Assembly (NCBI GenBank): GCA_011526335.1
Contig: WTJB01000219.1
Location: 1-13,489, forward strand
Length of the DNA stretch: 13,489 bases
Reading direction: 5' to 3'
Source of the DNA: Candidatus Arcticimaribacter sp.
GTDB taxonomy: Bacteria; Bacteroidota; Bacteroidia; Flavobacteriales; Flavobacteriaceae
Shown: positions 6,044 to 12,615 of the stretch, one piece after another
Layout of the letters: each line of letters begins with the position of its first letter
How positions within the stretch are numbered: position 1 is the first letter of the stretch
Notes under the pieces: model-generated
What the model saw: only the letters and a program-made list of their open reading frames with translations
What the model was told of the DNA's origin: nothing
The model's database searches: none
Program-made: the position numbers and the translations under genes

Positions 6044-7071
6044 GCCTGTCTCCTGTTTGGAAGCGTTGGTTGAACTATGAATTTTGGCCCTTTTACTTGC
6101 TATACATACCGGCCTATTTTTACTGGTTTTTTTTGGCGTTAAAAGCAAGACATCCCACGTATTTTACTGCGGTTAACCCTTTGATGAACAATAGTGGAGC
6201 ACTAGAATCTTCAAAACACCATTACTTAAAAAAGCTGCCACACGCTTGGATTCCGACTACGGTAAGAATACCGGAAAAAACGCCGGCTGATGTGGGACTA
6301 AGGCTGTTTGAACAAAGTAATATTCATTTTCCTTTGGTCTTAAAGCCTGACTGTGGAGAGCGCGGAAAAGGGGTTTATGTTATTGCCTCAAAGAATGAAT
6401 TTGTAGAAAAAATTAATCGATTAAATGGGAACGCTGCCTTGATGCAATCCTATTGCGACTACCCCAATGAAGCAGGAATATTGTTTTATCGTTTTCCCAA
6501 GGCTCAAAAATGTCACATTAGCTCTATAACCACCAAAGCGTTTTGTACCCTAAGGGGGAATGGGCGAGATACATTAGGGGAATTAATCTCTCAAAACGAA
6601 CGTATTTATCATCGAAGAAAAATGTTGAAAACAAAATTTGATGATCAATGGAACCGTGTTTTAGAAGAGGGAGAATCTTTTTTGGTTGAACCTGTGGGGA
6701 GCCATAATCTCGGGACAAAATTCATGGACTCTTGTCATTTGAATACTCCAAGATTAGAGGATCTAATAACACACTGGGCCAACCAACTTCCGGGCCTACA
6801 CTATGGTCGTTTTGATATAAAATTTAAAAATTGGGAATCCCTTTTGGAGGGAAAGGATTTTAAAATCATTGAAATCAATGGTGTAAATGCAGAACCTACC
6901 CATATTTATGATCCAAAGTACAAGCTTGTAAAAGCATATCAAGACATTTTTTTTCATATGGATATAATTTATGAACTTAGTAAACAGAATAGGGCATTAG
7001 GTTATAGGCCAAAACCTTTGTTCCCTTTTTTAACCGAATTGATAAAAACGGCCACCCAGACTGCTGTATGA
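5986..7071 (+). CDS. Membrane-anchored ATP-grasp ligase (D-Ala-D-Ala ligase-like fold)
   Basis: This protein of up to 361 residues carries an aromatic-rich membrane segment (about 31-52) and then a cytoplasmic-type ATP-grasp domain. Visible ATP-grasp features are K120 in VLKPD, the glycine loop GERGKGV (124-130), and the metal-binding end with GRFDIK (274-279) and EINGVNAE (296-303). ATP-grasp enzymes join a carboxylate to an amine or thiol through an acyl phosphate; the substrate here is unknown. The start is uncertain. The ATG at 5986 overlaps the YHS gene by 58 bases, while a TTG at 6040 overlaps the YHS stop as TTGA and would give a protein beginning just before the membrane segment. I keep the ATG but find the TTG quite plausible. 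The stop overlaps the next ATG as ATGA. Confidence 0.88.
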   Translation: MAERAQSITSQSRSSLGALSLSPVWKRWLNYEFWPFYLLYIPAYFYWFFLALKARHPTYFTAVNPLMNNSGALESSKHHYLKKLPHAWIPTTVRIPEKTPADVGLRLFEQSNIHFPLVLKPDCGERGKGVYVIASKNEFVEKINRLNGNAALMQSYCDYPNEAGILFYRFPKAQKCHISSITTKAFCTLRGNGRDTLGELISQNERIYHRRKMLKTKFDDQWNRVLEEGESFLVEPVGSHNLGTKFMDSCHLNTPRLEDLITHWANQLPGLHYGRFDIKFKNWESLLEGKDFKIIEINGVNAEPTHIYDPKYKLVKAYQDIFFHMDIIYELSKQNRALGYRPKPLFPFLTELIKTATQTAV

Positions 7072-7550
7072 ATTTACACCTTACTCTTTTTCAAGATCTG
7101 ATTTCTTTATGTAAAGACCTTAGTCCAGAACACTACACTTTTAAGTGCAAACAACTCAATCAGGTAGCTGTTGGCGAACACCTGAGACACTCTGTTGAAT
7201 TTTATAGTTGCTTAAAGGCGGGTATAGCCTTGGGGAAAGTCAATTACGATGCACGACTAAGAGACAAGCATATCCAAAATGACCCGCTTTACGCCATCGC
7301 GATCATGGAAGATTTATCTTCTTTTTTTAGTGATTTAGACGAAACAAAGGATCTTATACTTTCTTCAGAAGAATCTCCCTTATCGGCCATTTCAACCTCT
7401 ATAGCCAGAGAGTTATTGTATTGTTTAGATCATGCAATTCACCACCAAGCACTCATTAAAATTGGTCTAAGAGAAATGGGGCTAGAGCACCTTGTTAGTC
7501 CAGCATTTGGGGTGGCGTATTCTACCTTACGTTACCGAGCGAAGAACTAA
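7068..7550 (+). CDS. DinB-like (YfiT/DinB superfamily) four-helix protein
   Basis: This 160-residue protein shows the DinB-superfamily pattern: a helix with GEHLRHSVEFY (36-46, H38 and H41) and a later helix with DHAIHHQALIKIG (121-133, H122-x3-H126). These histidines typically bind one metal ion in the helical bundle. Members include damage-inducible proteins of unknown activity and thiol-dependent transferases such as bacillithiol transferases; sequence alone does not say which. There is no signal peptide, so it should be cytoplasmic. Its ATG overlaps the stop of the ATP-grasp gene (ATGA), indicating translational coupling. It ends one base before the stop of the convergent S4-domain gene. 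Family call is good, function unknown. Confidence 0.85.
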   Translation: MNLHLTLFQDLISLCKDLSPEHYTFKCKQLNQVAVGEHLRHSVEFYSCLKAGIALGKVNYDARLRDKHIQNDPLYAIAIMEDLSSFFSDLDETKDLILSSEESPLSAISTSIARELLYCLDHAIHHQALIKIGLREMGLEHLVSPAFGVAYSTLRYRAKN

Positions 7551-7551
7551 C

Positions 7552-7920
7552 TTAAATATCTTCTCTATAGTCATCCAGTTCGCGCCGATCTTTTTTGGTG
7601 GGACGGCCCTCGCCCTTTTGTCTGTAGTATTCTTGAGAATAGTCTTGCATTTCTTGCGCTTCAAAGGCCGTTTTAGGGGTGGTGTCCATCCGATAAATAT
7701 CCACCAACTTGGCGCCGATTCTTGATTTTGGAATGTCCAAAACAGTAAATTCATAATTGATTTGCCTGATCCTCACTTCTACTTTGTCTGTTGGAATTAC
7801 CTCTCGGGAGGGTTTTACTACCTGGGTGTTGATTCGGACTTGTCCTTTTTTACACGCTGTTGAGGCTAGTGTTCGAGATTTAAAATACCGTAAGCACCAT
7901 AAATATTGATCAATTCTCAT
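7552..7920 (-). CDS. Hsp15-like S4-domain RNA-binding protein
   Basis: This 122-residue protein opens with an S4 RNA-binding domain (about 1-45): MRIDQYLWCLRYFKSRTLA, then CKKGQVRINTQVVKPSREV. This is the pattern of Hsp15 (HslR), which in Escherichia coli binds stalled 50S subunits carrying nascent chains during heat stress. A small beta region and a basic C-terminal tail (GEGRPTKKDRR) follow, also as in Hsp15. Length is close to the family's usual 120-135 residues. The gene stands alone on its strand, 70 bases divergent from the FKBP lipoprotein gene and one base from the DinB-like stop. Role in ribosome rescue is inferred from the family; no heat-shock promoter is evident. Confidence 0.88.
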   Translation of the reverse strand: MRIDQYLWCLRYFKSRTLASTACKKGQVRINTQVVKPSREVIPTDKVEVRIRQINYEFTVLDIPKSRIGAKLVDIYRMDTTPKTAFEAQEMQDYSQEYYRQKGEGRPTKKDRRELDDYREDI

Positions 7921-7965
7921 GCTTTAAAACTACGTTAAATTTTCATATTAAATCAAGTAAAATTG

Positions 7966-7972
7966 TATCTTG
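7966..7972 (+). promoter_or_regulatory. Possible -7 element for the FKBP lipoprotein gene
   Basis: TATCTTG resembles the TAnnTTTG -7 box with one T missing, and lies 18 bases before the ATG at 7991. It overlaps an in-frame TTG at 7970, which makes that codon an unlikely start. No matching upstream TTG is seen. Confidence 0.35.
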
Positions 7973-7990
7973 CACAGCAAATTTTATCGA

Positions 7991-8887
7991 ATGATTCAAA
8001 AGCAATCAGCCTTATTATTACTCCTTAGTTTTCTTTTTATTCTTTCGTGTAAAAAAAACGAAGAAGAGGAAGAGGAGCCCCCAATTGATTATGCTATTCA
8101 AGTAGTAGAAGACGATGCTTTATTGACCGCCTTTTTGGAATCACATACCTACAATTACGAAGACTTTGAAAATCCTTCATCAGAACGAATTCAAATCGTT
8201 ATTGATACCCTTTCAGGGGATAATGCAAACAAGACTCCCTTGATAGATTTGGTAGAAACCACACAAATTCCGGTTACCGACAGTGATGGTGACATTACCC
8301 AACATACCCTCTATCATCTTGTTGCACAGCAAGGGGTAAGGGTAGAAGATAAGCCCTCTGTAGTCGATTCTGTTTATTTGAGTTATGAAGGAAAGTTGCT
8401 TAACGGAACAGTTTTCGATTCGCGAACTAGCCCTGTTTGGTTTGATAACACCCAAGTAGTTAGTGGTTTTAGAAACGGGGTTTCCAAATTTGCTCCCGGG
8501 ACTTTCAGTGTTGCCAACAATGGGGTGGTATCTTTTGAGGATTACGGTCAAGGCCTTATTTTTATGCCCTCGGGCTTAGGTTATTATAACCGTCAACAAG
8601 GGGTTATTCCGGCTTATTCTCCGTTGATTTTTGAAGTATTGATTTATACCATAGCCCGTGCAGACCACGATGGGGATGGCATTTTATCTAGAGATGAAGA
8701 TGTAGATTTGGATGGAAATCCACTAAATGACGATACCGATGAAGATCTGGTCCCTAATTATTTCGATTCTGACGATGATGGAGACGGCATTCCAACACGA
8801 TTTGAATATGATGAAGATGAAGATGGTGTTCCAGACGATACGGATGGGGACGGTATCCCAGATTACCTAGACAACGACAACAACTAA
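7991..8887 (+). CDS. FKBP-type peptidyl-prolyl isomerase lipoprotein with Asp-rich calcium-binding-type tail
   Basis: This 298-residue protein from the ATG at 7991 has a lipoprotein signal peptide ending FILSC, with lipid cysteine C20. Directly after it comes KKNEEEEEE, resembling the acidic export signal of Bacteroidota surface lipoproteins, so the protein may be on the cell surface. An FKBP domain covers about 120-222: VYLSYEGKLLNGTVFDS, then SGFRNGV, then GLIFMPSGLGY and IPAYSPLIFEVLI. FKBPs catalyse proline isomerisation. Residues 225-298 are repeats of the D-x-D-x-D-G type as in thrombospondin type 3 repeats, likely binding calcium. An in-frame TTG at 7970 would spoil the signal peptide start. 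The stop overlaps the convergent barrel gene by 4 bases. Isomerase activity is inferred; the usual active-site tryptophan appears to be replaced by Phe160. Confidence 0.87.
   Translation: MIQKQSALLLLLSFLFILSCKKNEEEEEEPPIDYAIQVVEDDALLTAFLESHTYNYEDFENPSSERIQIVIDTLSGDNANKTPLIDLVETTQIPVTDSDGDITQHTLYHLVAQQGVRVEDKPSVVDSVYLSYEGKLLNGTVFDSRTSPVWFDNTQVVSGFRNGVSKFAPGTFSVANNGVVSFEDYGQGLIFMPSGLGYYNRQQGVIPAYSPLIFEVLIYTIARADHDGDGILSRDEDVDLDGNPLNDDTDEDLVPNYFDSDDDGDGIPTRFEYDEDEDGVPDDTDGDGIPDYLDNDNN
8663..8884 (+). repeat. Asp-rich TSP3-like repeats in the FKBP lipoprotein
   Basis: The C-terminal 74 residues contain several copies of a D-x-D-x-D-G-[IV]-x-x-x-x-[DE] unit: HDGDGILSRDED, DDDGDGIPTRFEYD, DEDEDGVPDD and DTDGDGIPDYLD. 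The DNA repeats only loosely, because GAT/GAC and GGx codons vary, so this is a protein-level repeat rather than a recent DNA duplication. Such loops bind calcium in thrombospondin type 3 and OmpA-associated repeats. Confidence 0.75.
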
Positions 8888-9498
8888 TCGTTATTCTGGC
8901 GGTTTTTCTTCGATTTTAGATCATAGGATAAACTCACGATCCATTGCTTTTGACGGGTGTCAATTTTACCTGCAATGTCGATATCATTATTGCCCAAAAT
9001 CGTTACTTCATTATCGGTAAACCCGCGGTCAAAACGAATACCCAGTCCAAAACGACCGACTTGCAGTCTTGTACCTAATTGCAGCCCAACAGTAAAATTT
9101 TCTTCAACACTACTGATGTTGAGGTTCTCTGCTTTTTCCGCTAGTATGTATTGAAAGGAGGGTCCTGCAAAGACACTTAAAGGGCCTAAAATTTTATATC
9201 CCAACAAGACAGGCGCTTCTAGTTTTTGAAGATTAAAACCATTATCGTCAAATTGGTTTTCACTTTTAGTGAATTGTAATTCTGGTCTTAGGTAAAAGGT
9301 CAATAAGTCTAAATGACCGAAAACACCAATATGGAAGCCTGTCTTGGTATCACTGTTGATGTTTTCGGCATTCAGTTCTGTCAGTTCAAGATCCCCAAGC
9401 GAATCGTAATTCAACCCTGCTTTAGCCCCAAATTTAAATTGGCTATACGCAAAGGAGGAGATCAAGAGTAGGAGAGGTAAGAAAGATTTTGAGGTCAT
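8884..9498 (-). CDS. PorT-like outer membrane beta-barrel protein
   Basis: This 204-residue protein has a signal peptide (1-19, cleavage before QFKFGAKAGLNY) and alternating hydrophobic beta strands, including GFHIGVFGHLDLL, FYLRPELQFTKSE, PVLLGYKI, LSVFAGPSFQYIL and RFGLGIRFDRGF, ending with a strand WIVSLSYDLK. This is the pattern of the small outer membrane barrel family (PorT/OMP_b-brl_2) common in Bacteroidota. The opening KFGAKAGLNYDS is typical of the family. Its specific function is unknown; this is not evidence that it is the PorT secretion protein itself. It starts 10 bases after the transketolase C-terminal gene, so it is probably the last gene of that operon, and it converges on the FKBP lipoprotein gene with a 4-base overlap. 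Confidence 0.85.
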   Translation of the reverse strand: MTSKSFLPLLLLISSFAYSQFKFGAKAGLNYDSLGDLELTELNAENINSDTKTGFHIGVFGHLDLLTFYLRPELQFTKSENQFDDNGFNLQKLEAPVLLGYKILGPLSVFAGPSFQYILAEKAENLNISSVEENFTVGLQLGTRLQVGRFGLGIRFDRGFTDNEVTILGNNDIDIAGKIDTRQKQWIVSLSYDLKSKKNRQNND

Positions 9499-9508
9499 GG
9501 GAAATGAT

Positions 9509-10462
9509 TTATTTTCGTTGTATTACTTTTTGTGCTGCTAGCGAGATAGCAGTCGCGTTGAGTCCATATTTTTCCATCAATTGTGCGGGTGTCCCAGATT
9601 CACCAAAAGTGTCTTGAGTGGCCACAAACTCTTGTGGGGTAGGGGCATGTTGACTCAGTGTTCGCGCAACACTTTCTCCTAGACCACCCAAATAATTATG
9701 TTCTTCTGCCGTAACGATGCATCCCGTTTTTTGGACTGATTTTATGATGATTTCTTCATCCAAGGGTTTTATGGTATGAATATTAATCACTTCAGCCGAA
9801 ATGCCTTTTTCATGCAATTCTTTTGCGGCTTCTAAAGCTTCCCATACCAGGTGCCCGGTTGCGACCAAGGTAACATCCGTTCCTTCAGATAAGCAAATGC
9901 CTTTTCCGATTTCAAATTGTTGGTCTACGGGGGTAAAGTTGGCTACTTTTGGGCGACCAAAACGAAGGTAAACAGGGCCTTGGTGTTCTGCAATGGCAAG
10001 GGTAGCAGCTTTGGTTTGATTGAAATCACAGGTGTTGATTACCGTCATGCCGGGTAGCATTTTCATCAACCCAATGTCTTCTAATATTTGATGCGTTGCC
10101 CCATCTTCTCCTAGGGTAATTCCGGCGTGAGAGGCACATATTTTTACATTCTTGCCAGAATAGGCAATGGACTGACGAATCTGATCGTATACCCTACCGG
10201 TAGAAAAGTTAGCGAAGGTTCCGGTAAAAGGAATTTTTCCTCCTATGGTAAGTCCAGCGGCAATCCCCATCATATTGGCTTCTGCAATACCAATCTGGAA
10301 AAAGCGTTCCGGGTTTTCGGCTATGAATTGATCCATTTTTAATGAACCTATGAGATCGGCACAAAGCGCAACTACATTAGGGTTGGTTCTCCCCAATTCG
10401 GTTAATCCGGCACCAAATCCTGAACGCGTATCTTGTGCACCTTGGTCTGTATATGTTGTCAT
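9509..10462 (-). CDS. Transketolase, C-terminal subunit (pyrimidine-binding and C-terminal domains)
   Basis: This 317-residue protein is the second half of a split transketolase, which moves two-carbon ketol units between sugar phosphates in the pentose phosphate pathway. The pyrimidine-binding domain (about 1-165) contains the catalytic glutamate E61 in GIAEANMMG that activates thiamine diphosphate, and the ASHAGITLGEDGATHQ block (111-125) with H112 and H124. The C-terminal domain (about 180-310) includes AEEHNYLGGLGES. It must pair with the N-terminal subunit encoded 19 bases upstream. A DXS-like or pyruvate-dehydrogenase-like E1 beta subunit is an alternative for isolated halves, but the partner's sequence supports transketolase. 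The barrel gene follows after 10 bases. Cytoplasmic. Confidence 0.92.
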   Translation of the reverse strand: MTTYTDQGAQDTRSGFGAGLTELGRTNPNVVALCADLIGSLKMDQFIAENPERFFQIGIAEANMMGIAAGLTIGGKIPFTGTFANFSTGRVYDQIRQSIAYSGKNVKICASHAGITLGEDGATHQILEDIGLMKMLPGMTVINTCDFNQTKAATLAIAEHQGPVYLRFGRPKVANFTPVDQQFEIGKGICLSEGTDVTLVATGHLVWEALEAAKELHEKGISAEVINIHTIKPLDEEIIIKSVQKTGCIVTAEEHNYLGGLGESVARTLSQHAPTPQEFVATQDTFGESGTPAQLMEKYGLNATAISLAAQKVIQRK

Positions 10463-10481
10463 TTTATCGGGTTTAATTTTA

Positions 10482-11327
10482 TTAGTAGTCTCCTAGTGTT
10501 TCGGGGTTTTGTGCTAAAGCACTTTCCAATTGCTCGTCATTGGGGGCTTTGCCGTGCCAAGCATGGGTATGCATCATAAAGTCTACACCATTGCCCATTT
10601 CGGTTTCCATTAAGATGCAAATGGGTTTGCCTTGTCCGGTCTTATTTTTGGCCGCCAATAAGGTTTCTTTAATGGCATTGAGGTCATTCCCTTCTTTTAA
10701 AGAAAGTACCTCCCATCCAAAGGCTTGGAACTTAGCGGCAACATCTCCCATAGGCAAAACCTCGTCTGTACTACCGTCAATCTGTTTTCCATTGAGATCT
10801 ACCGTGGCAATTAAGTTATCTACCCCTTTTCCAGCAGCATACATGATGGCTTCCCAATTTTGACCCTCTTGCAATTCCCCGTCTCCGAGTAAAGCGTAAA
10901 CCAAATGACTGTCGTTATTTAATTTTTTGGCTTGTGCGGCCCCTACGGCAACGGATAAACCTTGCCCCAAAGAACCCGAAGCTATACGCACTCCTGGAAG
11001 TCCTTCATGCGTTGTGGGGTGGCCTTGAAGTCTAGAATCAATTAAACGAAACGTATTGAGTTCCTTAACAGGGAAGAAGCCTCTGTGGGCCAACACACTG
11101 TAGAACACAGGAGAGATGTGACCGTTGGATAAAAAGAAGAGATCTTCGTTTATTCCATCCATAGAAAAATCTGTTGAAAGTTCCATGATGTCAAAGTACA
11201 GGCTAACAAAAAATTCTGTACAGCCCAAGGATCCCCCCGGATGACCAGAATTTACTTTGTGTACCATGCGTAAAATATCTCTTCTTACTTGTGAAACAAT
11301 AGCTTCATGGGATTGGTTTGCTTGCAT
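10482..11327 (-). CDS. Transketolase, N-terminal subunit (thiamine diphosphate-binding)
   Basis: This 281-residue protein from the ATG at 11327 is the diphosphate-binding half of a split transketolase. The thiamine diphosphate and magnesium motif starts at GDG 148-150 and ends at N179 in VDLNG. Family histidines lie in NSGHPGGSLG (H29) and SNGHISP (H70), and GSLGQGLSVAVGAA (118-131) is also typical. The frame extends 22 codons upstream to a TTG at 11393, but a promoter at 11350-11379 lies between, so that start would not be on the transcript; the ATG is chosen. It is the first gene of the operon with the C-terminal subunit 19 bases on. Split transketolases are usual in Bacteroidota and archaea. 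Confidence 0.93.
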   Translation of the reverse strand: MQANQSHEAIVSQVRRDILRMVHKVNSGHPGGSLGCTEFFVSLYFDIMELSTDFSMDGINEDLFFLSNGHISPVFYSVLAHRGFFPVKELNTFRLIDSRLQGHPTTHEGLPGVRIASGSLGQGLSVAVGAAQAKKLNNDSHLVYALLGDGELQEGQNWEAIMYAAGKGVDNLIATVDLNGKQIDGSTDEVLPMGDVAAKFQAFGWEVLSLKEGNDLNAIKETLLAAKNKTGQGKPICILMETEMGNGVDFMMHTHAWHGKAPNDEQLESALAQNPETLGDY

Positions 11328-11349
11328 TTGCAGTATCTTAATTTTTAAA

Positions 11350-11379
11350 CAAAAGTAGGGTTTTGTCTGCCATGTGCAA
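11350..11379 (-). promoter_or_regulatory. Bacteroidota-type promoter of the transketolase operon
   Basis: On the minus strand a TTG (complement of 11377-11379) is followed after exactly 19 bases by TACTTTTG (complement of 11350-11357), matching TTG-N19-TAnnTTTG. The -7 box is 22 bases before the ATG at 11327. It also rules out the upstream TTG at 11393 as start codon. Confidence 0.7.
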
Positions 11380-11459
11380 AAGGGATAGTACAAACTTTAT
11401 TCTTGCCTTATCAACATTTTATAATCTTTCAAAAACAAGTCATTTCTAGTAGAGTTATT

Positions 11460-11467
11460 TATCTTTG
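11460..11467 (+). promoter_or_regulatory. -7 element of the tgt promoter
   Basis: TATCTTTG is a good TAnnTTTG box and ends 16 bases before the tgt ATG, so the leader is about 10 bases. No convincing TTG is found about 19 bases upstream. It is divergent from the transketolase promoter. Confidence 0.5.
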
Positions 11468-11483
11468 GGGCGATATTTTTTAG

Positions 11484-12614
11484 ATGAAATTCAATTGTTC
11501 ACATACCGATCCTAAAGGAAAAGCGCGCGCCGGAGAAATTATAACCGACCACGGGAAGATACAAACCCCCATCTTTATGCCTGTAGGAACCGCCGCCACA
11601 GTAAAGGGTGTCCATCAAAGGGAACTGAAAACAGAGATCAATCCTGATATCATTTTAGGGAACACCTACCACCTGTATTTGCGTCCAGGAGTAGATATTT
11701 TGGAACAAGCCGGTGGCTTACACCAATTTATGAATTGGGATAGGCCCATTTTAACCGATTCTGGGGGGTACCAGGTGTATTCTCTTTCAGCCAACCGAAA
11801 AATTAAAGAAGAAGGGGTTAAATTCAAGTCCCACATCGACGGTTCCTATCACTTTTTTACGCCAGAAAATGCGATAGACATTCAGCGTAAAATAGGTGCC
11901 GATATCATCATGGCTTTTGATGAATGTACCCCTTATCCTTGCGATTATAACTACGCCAAGGCCTCTATGCACATGACGCATCGGTGGTTAGACCGTTGTA
12001 TAGCACAAGACAAAAAAAGCCCTTATTTATACGGATACAAACAAACCTTGTTTCCTATAGTGCAAGGGAGCACATACAAGGATTTGAGAAAACAATCTGC
12101 AGAATTTATAGCCTCAAGAGATGCCTTGGGGAATGCTATAGGAGGACTTTCAGTAGGGGAACCGGCCGAAGAAATGTACGCGATGACGGATGTGGTTTGT
12201 GCAATCTTGCCTGAGGATAAGCCGCGTTATTTAATGGGGGTGGGGACGCCCATAAATATTCTTGAAAATATAGCCTTGGGGGTAGATATGTTTGACTGTG
12301 TCATGCCTACCCGAAATGCCCGAAACGGTATGCTCTTTACTGCCCACGGCACCATAAACATCAAAAATAAAAAGTGGGAAAATGATTTCTCTGTAATTGA
12401 CCCAGAAGGGACGACTTTTGTCGATAGAGAATATTCTAAAGCTTATTTAAGACACTTATTCACCGTAAACGAACTTCTAGGAAAACAAATTGCTACCATC
12501 CATAATCTCGGATTTTATTTAGCTTTGGTGCGTCAAGCAAGAGAAAAAATCATAGCAGGAGAATTTACTTCCTGGAAGAACAAGATGGTAAAACAGATGG
12601 ACAAACGCTTGTAG
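11484..12614 (+). CDS. tgt: tRNA-guanine transglycosylase (queuosine modification)
   Basis: Tgt swaps guanine 34 in the anticodon of Asp, Asn, His and Tyr tRNAs for the queuosine precursor preQ1. The 376-residue length fits bacterial Tgt. The base-binding aspartate D92 is in LTDSGGYQVYS, D146 in AFDEC, the GGLSVGE loop is at 220-226, and the nucleophile is D271 in GVDMFDCVMPTRNARNG. Position H340 (TIHNL) corresponds to the zinc histidine, but the three zinc cysteines of Escherichia coli Tgt (C302, C304, C307) are G309, T311 and D314 here, so the structural zinc site is lost or rebuilt. As far as I recall this is usual in Bacteroidota. An LptF/G gene follows one base after the stop. Confidence 0.96.
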   Translation: MKFNCSHTDPKGKARAGEIITDHGKIQTPIFMPVGTAATVKGVHQRELKTEINPDIILGNTYHLYLRPGVDILEQAGGLHQFMNWDRPILTDSGGYQVYSLSANRKIKEEGVKFKSHIDGSYHFFTPENAIDIQRKIGADIIMAFDECTPYPCDYNYAKASMHMTHRWLDRCIAQDKKSPYLYGYKQTLFPIVQGSTYKDLRKQSAEFIASRDALGNAIGGLSVGEPAEEMYAMTDVVCAILPEDKPRYLMGVGTPINILENIALGVDMFDCVMPTRNARNGMLFTAHGTINIKNKKWENDFSVIDPEGTTFVDREYSKAYLRHLFTVNELLGKQIATIHNLGFYLALVRQAREKIIAGEFTSWKNKMVKQMDKRL

Positions 12615-12615
12615 T

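Noticed and set aside
7492..7754. Open frames on both strands over the DinB-like/Hsp15-like junction
   Set aside because: They overlap the tail of one real gene and the C-terminal half of the other; hydrophobic stretches in the plus-strand frame are by-products of the Hsp15-like codons.
8213..8551. 112-residue open frame on the minus strand
   Set aside because: It is antisense to the FKBP domain and is explained by the codon pattern of that gene.
8663..8884. Tandem DNA repeat or CRISPR-like array
   Set aside because: The unit is conserved only as protein (D-x-D-x-D-G), with varying codons and spacing, and no identical spacers or direct repeats.
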